A stretch of 64,000 bases of DNA from Thamnaconus septentrionalis (lineage: Eukaryota; Chordata; Actinopteri; Tetraodontiformes; Monacanthidae). The translations under genes and the position numbers were made by a program. How positions within the stretch are numbered: the stretch's first letter is position 1; every line of letters starts with the position of its first letter. A model generated the notes under the pieces. That model ran no database searches. It saw only the letters and a program-made list of their open reading frames with translations, and was not told the origin of the DNA. The DNA lies in contig CM020505.1 in assembly GCA_009823395.1 (NCBI GenBank), forward strand, positions 846,629 to 910,628, in the 5' to 3' direction. This document shows positions 27,255 to 36,534 of this stretch, one piece after another.

Positions 27255-30200
27255 GCGGAGGAACTGACTGGTGTGGCATAAAATAAAACAAGACAGTGAG
27301 ACATCACAGTGTTTGCAGCCTGTCTCTCCCTGCTGTGCCGGAGTCATTACATTACCTAATACAACACCAGGAAGTACTGTCTGAGACACAGTACTGCATT
27401 AAAAGCATTGGGAGAAATTTCATAAACAAGTTTAATGGACAGTCGGAAACACAGGATTTTAATGTATACAAAATGTGATTTAAACTGTTCGTCCAACTAC
27501 TTCTTCAGTACTTCTGTTACGCATTCTTTTCAGATTAGTCATACTTGATAGATGCAGATGATCATTGTGTCCTCAAAACAAGAAGGTGTTGAATTTGATT
27601 CCAACCCAGGACAAGCAGCTGTCAGCTGGTGTGAGTCCGAGTGCTATTGTTTGTTTGTTTCTTTGTGGCTCTGTGATAAACTGTCGACATGTCGAGGGTG
27701 TAACCCCACCTTCCCCCTTCGAAGGCTGGGAGAGGCTCCAGCACCCCTGAGTGCAGGACAAACAATAGAAAATGGGTGGGAGGACTCTTTTTTTTAATTT
27801 ATTAACATCCAACGTTGAGTTTGTGACAATTTGTGGCAACATTTGATTTATTTTTTTTCGTCTCGGCGTTTCTGTTAATGACTGCAGCAGGTTCATGGGG
27901 AGACCAAAGGCCAACTCACACAAACAAGGAACGCCAGCACGCCAGCCAGCCACGCGGTCAAGTGCTGTGATATCTCGACCAAGAGGTTCTCCATGCATGT
28001 TTTATAGCAGGCTGCAACAGCAATAGAGACAGGGGCACTTAAAGCAGAATTTCTAATGAATACATGAGAGAAAGAGAAAGACGGCGCGAGGAAGAGTTCA
28101 GCGGGTTGACTGCGAGGCCCTTGTTTGTATTTTCATGTGCTTGCCACTTGCATGACATGAGAGCATTTCTTTTATCTGGATATAAAACACTGCATGTGGC
28201 AGCCTTTTCCTGCATTTGTCATAGGAAAGACGATGCAAATGATGTTTATATCTCTCTCTGCATATGTGTTGTGACCACTATCTATCTGGTGACCTCCACA
28301 CATATCATCTCCACATTTCACCCCTGATGGAAGCAGAAATATGCCGACCGAGCGTTTTGGATCAGTTTGAAACAAGATGGAGAAGAGGGGTGGTTTGAAG
28401 GTGAACAGGGTTGTTCCTGGTCAACTCCATTTGACTGAAATACTGACAACAATTTAGATGTGTCTCTTAGTGATATTCTCTGAACTTGAATCGTGTGCTG
28501 TCGTAATGATTCAAAGGTTCTATTTCATTTCAGTTCTGAGCAGATTTGCATGAAGAAAAAGGTGGAATCTGTTTTTACCTTCAAGATAAAAATCACGTCT
28601 GCTCCTACACAACTCGATTCAATCAGACACAGAAACAATATATGAACTTCACAAAAAGCCATTTCTCCTCTCACTGACACCGATCATATGCACACTGAAA
28701 AAGCCACCACCCTTTTTGGAAATGGCCCATGCTGTGAAAATTGAACATGACTGAATGTTGACCTCCTGATCTCCAGAATTCCTGATATCATTTGCCACCC
28801 ACTGTTTGGGTCAAGTGCGAACCTATCGTATTTGTTTGTGAATTAATTGAAAATAAAGCCCAGTACTCAAAAATACATTTTCCAATTTATTAGGGAAGCT
28901 GTGTAGAAGTTTTTAGGGGGTACAAAGGTTGGCAATTACTCTGAGGGGGTCTGTCATCCATCCATCCATCCCCCCATTCTCCTGCACTCAGGTCACGCTG
29001 AGTTCCCGCAGGGCCACATAGAGACAAACAACCGTCCAACATTTTCCAGCTGGCAATCAGCCGGATTTGAAGTTGCAACTCTCAATCAAACCTTCTTGCT
29101 GTGAGGTGACAGCGCTGTACTACCATGTTGCCCTGAGGCAGCTGTGTCAAAATTCCATTTTAGAATTAATTTTATTGGTTACTTGCAGCACCACTAGTCA
29201 ATCTTAATGAATCTGTTTTATGAAGAGAGTTAACCCAGTTCCCCACTTTTTTGATAGGCACTGAATAACAGATGTCATCAGTATTTAAAAATGAAATGTG
29301 ATAGAATTTCAACCTGAATATTTAGCTAAAAGTAGCCGGGATAGCTGATCACCTGGCTGTAAGTATGTCCGTGGTCAAAGCCCCGGTGTGATGCTAGTAA
29401 TAATCTGTTTCCGTCATTAATACCAATCTCTCTCAGTTTTGCCAGCTTGTCTTTCTTACCGTGTCTCCCCTTCCATCTTCTGTCAAACTTTCTTTTTCCT
29501 CACCTCTGCTCATAGGCTTGTAAAAGTGTCTGGGTGGAAATCAAAGCGCATGAAACATTAAATATGCTGTCAAGAGGCAGAAGTCTCCCCGCGCTGATGA
29601 TGATGGTGAAAGTAGGGCAGGGAGGGAAGAGGTATGGATGGAGTGGGTGGAGGAGGGGGAGGAGAGTGGACACATATGCAAAGATGGGCGGAGAGACAGA
29701 TGGAGGTAGAGACATTAAAAGGTCCCATGATATGTAAAATTCACAATAATGGTGTTCTCTAACAATAACCTGTGTCTCTGGCCTGTCAGGGAACACCCGG
29801 AAGTCAGAAAAGTCCATCATTTCCTTTCCAGAAAATAAAATTAGCACTTTGTGATGTCACAAAGAGGGCTAATATTTCTTTCAGGTTGGTGACAACACCT
29901 CGCTGATCAGCTTGTGGCAATTGTGTTCTCTTCCAAACAAGGTAACATCAGTTTGAAGAAAAAGATAAAGATGAAAGAGAAGTGGGGGCTGTAAACACAG
30001 GGCAAAAACAATCTATTTACAGATACATATTATTTATTTATTTGTTGTGATTGTTTTCATAGAAGTCTGGGATAACAACTGCTGGTCTGACCTGATGGAT
30101 ATAAAATCGGGAAGAAGATCGTTGAAGAATCTGATTAAGCTGGAGCAAATGAATCATCACGATAGAACAACTAGTTGGCACAACATCTCTGAACCGCACA

Positions 30201-33200
30201 CGAAAACTGCACCAGAAAGTTGAACCTATCTGCCAGCTGCAGAATATGCACGCTACCTCACAATATTGTACGAGATGCAGTCTGCGTGTGAAAAAACAAC
30301 TAAAAGTCACAGAAAATTGACACATTGAGGCGCACAGAGTTTCTCTTTCTTCCCCTGCTGGTGTCTTGAAAAAAGCCACATGCACTGCTAGAGCATTACA
30401 CTTGAATAGAGAGAAAGGAAGTGAAAGAGAGAGAGAAGGAAGGATAGAGGGAAAAGGGATTGACTCAGCTAAAAGGTTACAGGAGGCGTGTTACTATGCA
30501 GACTAGCAGTGGAGCGATCTCCCACAGGCCACCGTCTCAAATTTAAATTGACTTTAATGGCAGGAGAAGGAGAAAGGCAGTGATGCCAGGGAGGTGCAAT
30601 ATATTTACTGCTGCTGCTGCTGCTGCTGCTCTGTGTGTGTGTGTGTGAGGACATGAGGACATTTGTACAAAATTAAAATGTTTTGGCTGTTTCTCACTTT
30701 TCATCACGACTTTATCACCACATTTTAGGGTGAAGGGTCAAGTTTAGAGGCTGAGGTTGACCAAAGCAAGGGTCTGGGTGCAAAAAGATTGCTGTGAAAA
30801 ACTGTGTATGCTCTCACATTGATAAAGAGAAAAAAAAACATGAACCATCAGCAGTCACTTTTCTTCTTGATTGAGCTGATTGAACTACCATATCATTTTT
30901 CAGTCCGACAACTCACGATTGAAATACATGTTATGTGTTTGCCGTTCTGGCTCCAGCCTCATCACTCCCTGCAGCAGGTTAGCATTGACATTATGGGGAG
31001 TGAAGAGAAACATACTGTACATAATGAACCCCTGATACATTAACAGGGATTATGAGGAGTGAATCCCTGCAGGTGATGCTGGCGGTGGAGGTGGGGCTGA
31101 AATAACAGGTGCAGTGATGATGAGGGCTAACGTGCATCGACAGGCAGAAGGGGAGTCGAAGGATTGGCCAGTTTCAATAGAGCGCTACATTAAGAGGTTG
31201 CGTTTGATAGGTAGTTGTGGAGAGAGGAACATGTCACGTGCATGTCAGTTCTGCTGGAGTCGCTGCCTGAACTGGCTCAGCTCCCACTGGGCGCCTCAAT
31301 CAGTGTGTGTGACAGAAATGAATCCAAACAAAGCAAACGTCCGAATGAGACGGCATAACACAAAGAACCATCAGCTCAGGGCAAATGAGTTCATTAGTTC
31401 CTTCCTGGGCTCAGCATAAGAATAAATAAATGTGTGTAGCACATTTCAATGGCTCTTAACTCAGCATGAGGATGGAGTCATTTCTCCATCTGTTGGGATT
31501 GTTTCATTCTTTCTATTAAATGTGACATTGGCAGCGTCTATAACTCTGAATGGCCAAAGTTGTACAATAAACACAGAGGACTTCTATCGTATTAAGATCA
31601 TTGTTTGATGTATTTTATCTATGACGCACTTATGGTTGAACTTGATGGTGAAGATGGTCGCTGGTGACGAGGTAGAAATGTTCCTCAATCGATGACGCTC
31701 ATCTCATGCATCTGTTAGCCATATAATTAAAAGTGTTGTGAAAGAGAGAGCACAACACGAAATGCAATTGAGCCAATCATTGTTTGTCACACTTCAATGC
31801 CCAATGGCAGTGTGTACTATTCACAGCAGTGCTCTAAAGCTCTTGAACGGTGAACACCATGTGTCCTGCGAAGGCTCCTACTGCTCGTGCTACTAGTGCT
31901 GATGGATCGATGCCAGAACAGACTGTTTAAACAAGTTTCGCTGTCCAATATAACGAATCGTCTTGCACAAATGCGACAGACTGACTTCATCCAAACACTG
32001 GCAGCTGCCATGTTCAAGAGCAGCCCAAGTTGGCCCCATATTGACAACCTTGAATCTTAATCCACTCCACACTGAGGAGATGGAACTTTGTTGTCACTTG
32101 ATGTCACAAGCCTAGTCTGTTCATTCATGCACACATCCACACAAAGATCTTCAGCTCCTTGGAGTCATTGCTGCCACCTGAAGCTCAAGGTAGAAGGTGA
32201 TAATGCTGTTGAAAGCTGAAATGAAAACAACCCAACGTTGTTGGGGGTTCAAGTATGAGTGCCAGTCTACAGAGGAGCTGAGGAGGTACCTCTAACCCAC
32301 TGCTTCTGTTTTCATACACTCTAATGAGCTGAACTTAGTTATATTGTGCGATGATCTAATTTCACACTTAATACATTCAGATTTAATACCTAGTCAATGG
32401 AGATTACTTTCAATCCGTCCATTCTACTGATGCTGTAGCTTCTCATATTTCATAGATCAACAATTTTGAAACAGAATGCTAACAATCCAAATGCATTAAA
32501 ATGCATTAACGAGCCTTGACTGACTCATCTGGACTGTCATCTGCAGAGCACCATTGCTACCAAAACACAATTAAACAATATGTATCATATTAGCTTCTTA
32601 ATTTGTCACAAACACCATGTTGAGATCTGAACTGGTTCTCATTCTCTGACTCTACGGTTTTGTAGAGGAAGAACAGGAAGAGGAGGAAGAGGTGGATCAG
32701 ATCCCTCCTGCTGGAAGACATAAATATGAGTGGCTCCCTCTCACTTCACCTGCAGCCGTCCACCAAACCAGCATCGTTTGGCACTGTGTTATTTGTAAGT
32801 TCTTGTTTCATGCATTTGTTTGTTAATGTTGTGGCATTCTGGTTGATTTCATTTGTAATATTTATTTGTTTGGAATTGAATTTAACCATGCTAAGTTAAG
32901 CCTTATATATTTGTGTTTACCTTTTTGTAGAAGAAAAAAACCAGTGAAACAAACAATTTCAGTCAGACATCCATCCACTCCAGAATTAAAACTTGAACTG
33001 CATCCTGAACTCTGGAGTCTGACCGCACTTCCATTTTGTTAGCTAACCTGCAAACCAACACAACCAAAGTGAAATTTAACAGGCTGTGAAACGAAAGGCC
33101 TAAAATCTTGATCATCGTCATTATAATATGATCAAAGTCATAGTCAAAGTGACTGACTCAGAGACTCAGTGACTGCCTTCCATCAGGAGTTTTGGCTTTA

Positions 33201-35203
33201 CTTTGGAAACTCACTAACATTCCTCTACAGTATATGAGAAAGTATATAATACAAATCATAACAATTCTGAAAAATAAATCTAACTAAACTTGATGAACAA
33301 ATCTATCTGTTTTGTGTTCCTTCATCCGGGCAGCCCATTTGGCTGCAGGGAGCGAAATCCTCAGGAAATAATTCAGAACTAATTTCTTGGGCATGATGAC
33401 AGACGCAAAACTACTGAAAGCGTGAAAGTTATTTTATATGTTTTAATGATAGCCACGACCACCAGTGCAATTCTTACAACAAATAATTGATTCATATAGA
33501 TTTCTCAGTCTATAATAATATAAGGCCGACAGTAGTCGAACACCTCGGCTCCAAAAAGATATATTTGAAAAAAAAAACATCTGCCATTTCACATTTCTCG
33601 CACATAAAAAGCCCCAACATTGCAAACAGCAGCAAACACAATACAACAAAGGCTGTTTCATGCAATATGCATCTGCTGCTCATTCACATTCGTGTGTGTG
33701 GCTGGACTTAAAGATAAAGAATGTGTTTCATGGTTACGGTTTTTCTTTGATCTTCCCATGTTAATGATCACAAAACACCATCAATAAACCTTCAGCACAG
33801 ACTCGCGCAATTTCACTGCCAACGAATCGACTGGAACCTAAACGCTCACACGACGGGACTGCAGAGGACATAAATAACACGCAGCGCAGAATGAAATAAT
33901 GCGTTCATTTATGTGCGACCGACGGCAGTGGGCGTGATTTTTTTTTTTTTTTTTTTTTATGATTTGATCCGTCCCAATGCAGCCAACACCTGGAATTCTC
34001 GTCCCGTTTTCGGAAGGAGAATTCGGGGCCCTGCAACACGGATCTCTGCTGGGCTCATTACTGATGCTGTGTCGGTGCCGCTGCATGTGGAAAGGGTGGG
34101 TTTTTTGCGCACAAGGAGTCGCCTTGTGAAAAGCCCGAACACACACTTAACGCGCGCGCGCGTGCACGCACGCACAGACGCCTCGTTATAAATAAATAAA
34201 GAAAAGGAAGGAAGGTGGAGAGCGGGGTGCAGATGAGACCTGGACGTCGTGCGTCCACACCCTGAAACCACACACACCCGCTGCTGCTTCACAAAATCTG
34301 TGTGTGTGTGTGTGTGTGCGCGCGCGCGCGCGCGTGTGTGTGTGTGTCAAAAAAGACGAAACAGGCGCACGCATGCCGCACAACATGCTTCAGGTGTGCG
34401 CTACCCGCAGTGTGCGAGCGAGACGGCGACGCTGAGCTGCCACACGCCCCTTCCCTCCCTCCGCGCTGCTAGCGTGAACACACGCACGCACACGCACGTA
34501 CACACACATCAGCCGTGGACGGAGACGCATCCGAGGAGTCGGCGCAAGCACGGGCCGCCAATTGACTGAACGGTCGACGCGCAATTCTGCGGTGTGAAAT
34601 GTTTTGGGTTTTTTTTTTTTTTTTCCCCGCAGATGCCGCAAATGCGATGTGCAAATGCAACCGCGTGACACATTTCAATTGGGGTGGGTGGCGTGTGTGT
34701 GTGTGTGTGGGGGGGGGGTTGATGCTGGATGCTGGGGAGAAGATGTGGGGGGGGGGTCGCGCGGCCGCGTGCGCGCGTGCAGCTGGGTAAATTTTGAGGC
34801 GGGTTGCCCTTCGAAGCCGTGAAGGCGCACCACACATGTAATCCGCTGCAATTCGTGACACGTTTTTTGATTTTTCGTTGAAAGAACACGTGTGCTGGTT
34901 CTGCGCTTGTCCGCTGTACTTACGCACTGCCTCCTTCTTGGGGTCGAGGGCGCCGGCAGTCTGCTGGATCTCCACTATTTTGCTGTGGAGCAGCCAGACG
35001 CGCTGGTTGGTGTGGACGATGTCGTTCTCCAGCTCCTGGAATAAGGAGCAGGCGTGCCGGGCCAGTTCGGACAGCTGTCGCAGGGTCCGGGACAGAACCA
35101 CGTTACTGATGGCACACAGGTCCTCGAAGAGCGCACCTTCATCGCTGGGGATGTGGTGCCTGCACAGAATCTGCGGCTCCACAATCCTCTTGGCGAAAGG
35201 CAT
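1..35203 (-). CDS. nhs: nhs gene (Nance-Horan syndrome actin regulator), 5' portion, 3' end outside window
   Basis: NHS proteins carry an N-terminal WAVE-homology domain and regulate actin and cell shape; the human gene underlies lens and tooth disease (family knowledge). Coding exons read on the minus strand, in transcript order: 34924-35203, 5432-5584, 5199-5329, 4876-4923, 4615-4659, 4480-4524, 3388-3580, 2958-3089, 2484-2636, then 1-2327 running off the window. All are flanked by AG/GT and phases close, giving 1169 codons so far. Diagnostic stretches: [11 protein letters not shown] at the start; [19 protein letters not shown] and [10 protein letters not shown] in the second exon; [45 protein letters not shown]; and [19 protein letters not shown] in the long exon. 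The mammalian proline-rich insert in exon 1 is absent. Which teleost paralogue this is cannot be decided. The three small cassettes are less certain than the rest. Confidence 0.93.
2055..2140 (-). repeat. nhs: Asp-codon repeat coding for an acidic tract in nhs
   Basis: The plus strand shows an imperfect run of TCATCG/TCATCA units. On the coding strand these give a long Asp/Glu stretch directly after [11 protein letters not shown]. Mammalian NHS has no comparable run at this position, so the tract probably varies in length between fish. Confidence 0.7.
2484..3089 (-). CDS. nhs: nhs exons 2958-3089 and 2484-2636
   Basis: The first exon (2958-3089) encodes [25 protein letters not shown] and [13 protein letters not shown], a basic block typical of NHS and NHSL proteins, and ends before GTATGT. 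The second (2484-2636) follows CTCTCAG and encodes [19 protein letters not shown] and [16 protein letters not shown], ending before GTACGT. Both enter and leave in the phases needed to join to each other and to the long exon at 2327. Confidence 0.92.
3388..3580 (-). CDS. nhs: nhs exon with [11 protein letters not shown] end
   Basis: The 193-bp exon begins in phase 0 after TTTTTCTAG and ends one base into a codon before GTAAAC. It starts [16 protein letters not shown], continues with a Ser/Thr/Lys-rich stretch, and ends in [13 protein letters not shown]. The junction to exon 2958-3089 rebuilds [11 protein letters not shown], a strongly conserved NHS-family block. A decayed copy of its first 38 bases lies upstream at 3970-4012. 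Confidence 0.88.
3690..3895. repeat. copy of the teleost dispersed repeat, degenerate
   Basis: It contains GGACAAGTTGGCAGTTC, ACAAACTCCACTC and TCAAACCCGGGACTTTCTG in the order seen in the other copies at 12.9, 27.6, 28.9, 36.3 and 53.4 kb. It lies in an nhs intron and has no coding potential. Confidence 0.6.
3970..4012 (-). pseudogene. decayed partial copy of the nhs exon at 3388-3580
   Basis: After ATTTCTTGAG on the minus strand comes GCTACCTCATCAGAGGAAAG and then AGGTAGTGAGGTCAC. This matches the first 38 bases of exon 3388-3580 at about 35 positions, and similarity extends into the acceptor flank. No matching donor follows. It appears to be a tandem duplicate of the exon's 5' half. Confidence 0.6.
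4480..4659 (-). CDS. nhs: nhs tandem-duplicated 45-bp cassette exons (4615-4659 and 4480-4524)
   Basis: There are two 45-bp phase 0-0 segments 135 bp apart, each preceded by the near-identical TTCTGTGTCTCCACAG or TTCTGTGTGCCACAG and followed by GTGAGA. In transcript order they encode [15 protein letters not shown] and [15 protein letters not shown]. Equal length, matching flanks and alignable peptides show that one copy arose from the other. Each could be included, skipped or used exclusively without a frame change. Function is unknown. Expression cannot be seen from sequence. Confidence 0.6.
4876..4923 (-). CDS. nhs: nhs 48-bp cassette exon
   Basis: This is a 48-bp, phase 0-0 segment between a TTTTTCATGCAG acceptor and a GTAAAT donor. 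It encodes [16 protein letters not shown]. It sits between exon 5199-5329, which ends in phase 0, and exon 3388-3580, which begins in phase 0, so including or skipping it keeps the frame. Its sequence resembles the two 45-bp cassettes downstream (basic/acidic run, ending in a lysine pair). It is read from splice sites and phase only. Confidence 0.6.
4995..5041. repeat. (GATA)n microsatellite
   Basis: About eleven uninterrupted GATA units lie in the nhs intron between exons 5199-5329 and 4876-4923. Confidence 0.95.
5199..5584 (-). CDS. nhs: nhs exons 2 and 3 (5432-5584 and 5199-5329)
   Basis: The upstream exon (5432-5584) completes the WAVE-homology domain with [19 protein letters not shown] and [20 protein letters not shown], and ends at GTGAGC. 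The next exon (5199-5329) follows a TATAG acceptor and encodes a basic, proline-containing segment ([20 protein letters not shown], then [14 protein letters not shown]) that lines up with the region after LRALRREHR in mammals. It ends at GTGAGT in phase 0. A second AG inside this exon, giving a start at 5272, is also in frame and would remove 19 residues. Confidence 0.88.
5585..10100. other. nhs intron 1, proximal part: no gene seen
   Basis: The segment holds (GT)n at 5896-5942, (AAT)n at 6155-6205, (ACAG)n at 6814-6850 and a T run near 8750. I see no exon-like stretch with matching splice sites and conserved peptide. The ORFs present are short and of low complexity. Confidence 0.6.
10100..10330. 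promoter_or_regulatory. GC-rich patch with a GGATTAATCC palindrome, possible enhancer
   Basis: A G-rich block (about 10140-10175) is followed by GGATTAATCC at 10188-10197, two inverted GGATTA cores recognised by bicoid/OTX-type homeodomains, and by two further ATGGATC motifs. It sits inside a very long developmental-gene intron. The regulatory role is inference. Confidence 0.25.
12905..13027 (+). repeat. teleost dispersed repeat, clear copy
   Basis: It contains ATTCATTCATCTTCTATACC, then CAGGGTCACGGGGGTCTGC, TGGAGCCTATCCCAGCTG, and GGGTACACCCTGGACAAGTC. This is the best preserved core of a family with at least six copies here. It is flanked on both sides by (AAT)n. Confidence 0.8.
13036..13105. 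repeat. (AAT)n microsatellite turning into its complement (ATT)n
   Basis: A run of AAT units changes into ATT units near 13089, which makes an A/T-only inverted repeat at the end of the array. Confidence 0.9.
13235..13282. repeat. (GT)n microsatellite with G-rich tracts downstream
   Basis: About 24 GT units. Further simple tracts follow: GT at 13388-13406, an A run at 13500-13512, and a GGT/poly-G tract at 13711-13765. ORFs in this area are low-complexity artefacts. Confidence 0.9.
13921..13952. repeat. (CTG)n trinucleotide repeat
   Basis: About ten CTG units lie in nhs intron 1, just upstream of a GC-rich stretch at 14.1-14.45 kb. Either strand can be read through it, giving spurious poly-Cys or poly-Gln ORFs. 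Confidence 0.9.
14080..14450. promoter_or_regulatory. CpG-rich stretch inside nhs intron 1, possible internal promoter
   Basis: There is a purine-rich block (about 14120-14190) followed by CpG-dense sequence (about 14275-14400: GGCGTCTCCGCGCCGC, GACGGCGTCGTGGTGCG). NHS genes are known to use alternative first exons, but I could not identify a coding one here. Confidence 0.25.
15183..15573. repeat. (CT)n tract and poly-C run
   Basis: A CT array lies at 15183-15220, polypyrimidine sequence at 15375-15445, and a run of about 15 C at 15558-15573. No gene is visible. Confidence 0.85.
17524..17681. repeat. (CA)n and (TC)n microsatellites
   Basis: CA units occupy 17524-17573 and TC units 17639-17681, separated by about 65 bp of unique sequence. 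Confidence 0.95.
19029..19275. mobile_element. non-autonomous foldback/MITE-like element, copy 1
   Basis: It begins GCTGCGTTTCCATGACAG and contains GTGTTTCCATTGAACGGCG, ATTTTACGAGACTCGCG, TTTGTTTACGTTTGTTTG and TCAAGAATGGTTGTTATA. The same order of blocks recurs at 25.4-25.9 kb. No transposase is encoded. The right end is unclear in this copy. Confidence 0.55.
24301..24371. other. three consecutive overlapping stem-loops
   Basis: Hairpin 1: TGCTATGTTT pairs with AAACATAGCA (24304-24326, loop GCA). Hairpin 2: CATGGACA pairs with TGTCCATG (24325-24348). Hairpin 3: CCATGCTGG pairs with CCAGCATGG (24344-24371). Hairpins 2 and 3 share bases, so only one can form at a time. It could be part of an old repeat or a structured RNA. 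Confidence 0.5.
24670..24729. repeat. (CA)n-rich microsatellite
   Basis: CA units interrupted by CGCA lie in nhs intron 1. Confidence 0.9.
25426..25881. mobile_element. non-autonomous foldback/MITE-like element, copy 2
   Basis: This is the second copy of the 19.0-kb element. It contains a perfect internal inverted repeat: CGTAATTCTCGTA (25501-25513) and TACGAGAATTACG (25535-25547). The left end has GTTTCCATGG and the right end GTCATGGAAACGCAGCA, the complement of the GCTGCGTTTCCATGAC that starts copy 1. This suggests terminal inverted repeats and a length near 455 bp. No ORF for a transposase is present. Confidence 0.55.
27204..27246. repeat. (CA)n microsatellite
   Basis: About 21 CA units. 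Confidence 0.95.
27590..27780 (-). repeat. teleost dispersed repeat, reverse orientation
   Basis: GATTCCAACCCAGGACAAGC, GTCGAGGGTGTAACCCCACC, GGGAGAGGCTCCAGCACCCC and AATAGAAAATGGGTGGGAGG follow the order of the family's reverse complement. Confidence 0.65.
28945..29140 (+). repeat. teleost dispersed repeat, degenerate copy
   Basis: It starts at a CATCCATCCATCCATCC run and continues through ACATAGAGACAAACAACCG, GGATTTGAAGTTGCAACTC, CTTGCTGTGAGGTGACAGC and ACTACCATGTTGCCCTGAG. This is the usual 3' order of the family, with the middle shortened. Confidence 0.65.
29715..29890. mobile_element. short interspersed element-like repeat (AAAGGTCCCATGATATG type)
   Basis: It begins TTAAAAGGTCCCATGATATG and ends near TTTGTGATGTCACAAAGAGG, a layout common to non-autonomous elements scattered in teleost genomes. 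No coding potential and no clear target-site duplication was seen. Confidence 0.35.
30607..30647. repeat. (CTG)n followed by (TG)n
   Basis: About eight CTG units run directly into about nine TG units. Confidence 0.9.
34143..34350. repeat. alternating purine-pyrimidine tracts (GC/GT/CA)
   Basis: CGCGCGCGCGCGTGCACGCACGCAC lies near 34150-34175 (18-base core CGCGCGCGCGTGCACGCA), and (TG)n(CG)n(TG)n at 34299-34350. Such alternating tracts are prone to Z-DNA and sit just downstream of nhs exon 1. Confidence 0.85.
34924..35203 (-). CDS. nhs: nhs coding exon 1
   Basis: This exon starts at the conserved [10 protein letters not shown] and ends before the consensus donor GTAAGT. It encodes the first half of the WAVE-homology domain: [41 protein letters not shown] and LDPKKEAV. 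It ends one base into a codon, and joining to the exon at 5584 gives [12 protein letters not shown], as in known NHS proteins. The same frame stays open upstream to an ATG at 35527 through an alanine run, so an N-terminal extension is formally possible. MPFAK is preferred because it is the conserved family start. Confidence 0.92.
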
Positions 35204-35960
35204 CTTGCGCACCCGAAACGACCGCAATAACGAGTCGAGAGTAAATTCCCAGCGCCCAGGAGAAAAGGAGGGGAGGTGGGGAGAGACAGCATCCAAATGT
35301 GTCTCCGAGGGGGAGAGAAATCCACGAGAAAACCCGACGAGGTTCGGGGCCGAACCGCGCGTTCTCCCCCGGGCGTCAATCCAAAGTTCCCAGACTCTCC
35401 TTGAGCTCCTCCATCCTGCTGCTGCTGCTGCTGCCGCCGCCGCTGCTGCTTTGGGGGGAGTGGGGGGTTGGGGTGGGAGGGGATCACTCACACTCCCGCA
35501 CACACACGCGCGCACACATGCACACACATGCAGGGCACATCTAAGCTCAGGTCAGTGGCGTGAGGATGCGTGTTGAGTCTGCGATCATGGGATGCCTCCG
35601 CTCAGCGTCAGCACCGCCACAGCGCAGAGGAAGCCACGTCAGGCGCGTACAAAACAAAAGCACGCACCGAGGCCGCGCGACCACCGAGGAGCTGCCGGCA
35701 GAATCCAACGGTCACACAGAAACTAGAGACCCGAGGAACGTCAGGAACACGCCGCAGGAAAAAGCCATTCGGTCTCGCTGAGTTCTCACGGCATCGCGCT
35801 TTGAGCTTTTAATTTTCGCCTCGTCCCTGTTGTTCCGGTTCCTGCTGCGGTTAGTTTGAGCACGATTGATGCCGTTTTGGCTCCGTGGCCTTAAAAGTCA
35901 GCAGGCGGAGAGGATGGGAGAGGCTGAGGTAAAACCCGGAGATGTGGACCCCCGGTGGAG
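35204..35960 (-). promoter_or_regulatory. nhs CpG-rich 5' region
   Basis: The region directly upstream of the nhs ATG is CpG-dense and contains a CTG/CCG tract at 35411-35450. No TATA box is obvious. The nhs reading frame has no stop from 35203 back to an ATG at 35527, so this stretch is either 5' UTR or an N-terminal extension. Transcription-start position is not determinable by eye. Confidence 0.5.
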
Positions 35961-36284
35961 GGGAGAGGAGGCTCCTCGGATCCGCCCTCTGCTCTGACTT
36001 CTCCAACAACTCTGGAGTGTTGATTGTTTGCTGCCTTTATATTGTCTCCATCACCGGTCCTCCATCACCAAGGGAGCAGGATTACATTTTTATTTTTCCT
36101 GCAGTGGGCACAAAAGGAAGAAATAAGTTAACTGGCAATATTAAGTGCATTGTCTAAACTTGAATCAGACTTGTCAATATAATGTGAATATCTTCTTTGC
36201 CCATTCTTAGTCTATAATTTTTTCATTTATTTATTTATTTTTAATCAATATAATCTCCATTATTATCATTATATATTTTTATAT

Positions 36285-36530
36285 TATTTCTATACCTGCT
36301 TCTGCTCTCAGGGTGCTGGAGCCTCGTGGTCGTCAGTTTACCGTAGGGTCACACAGACAGACCGCTCACACTCTCGGCCAGTTTAGATTTCTCAATTTGA
36401 AGTACATACATGTTTTTGTAATGTGGTTTAAGCTGGGGAAACTCAGAGAGAACCCTCATAGACACGAGGAGTGCATGCAAACTCCACACAGAAAGGTTGC
36501 AGGCCCAGGATCGAACCCACAACGCTAACC
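36285..36530 (+). repeat. teleost dispersed repeat, degenerate copy
   Basis: It contains CTGCTTCTGCTCTCAGGGTG, GCATGCAAACTCCACACAG and AGGATCGAACCCACAACGC. It is 1.3 kb upstream of nhs exon 1 in the nhs-ace2 intergenic region. Confidence 0.65.
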
Positions 36531-36534
36531 TTGA

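Larger units (their letters stand above)
28000..34100. other. nhs intron 1, distal part: no gene seen
   Basis: Repeats are listed separately. At 32,660-32,790 an open plus-strand stretch reads acidic residues followed by [17 protein letters not shown] after a TTTTGTAG sequence. It may be a fragment of an old transposon protein but is too short to assign. The rest is unique, non-coding in appearance. Confidence 0.5.

Noticed and set aside
34469..35576. Long ORFs on both strands around nhs exon 1
   Set aside because: Only the MPFAK-containing minus frame is supported. The others arise from GC bias and repeats. The 352-codon minus ORF also reads through the exon 1 donor into the intron.
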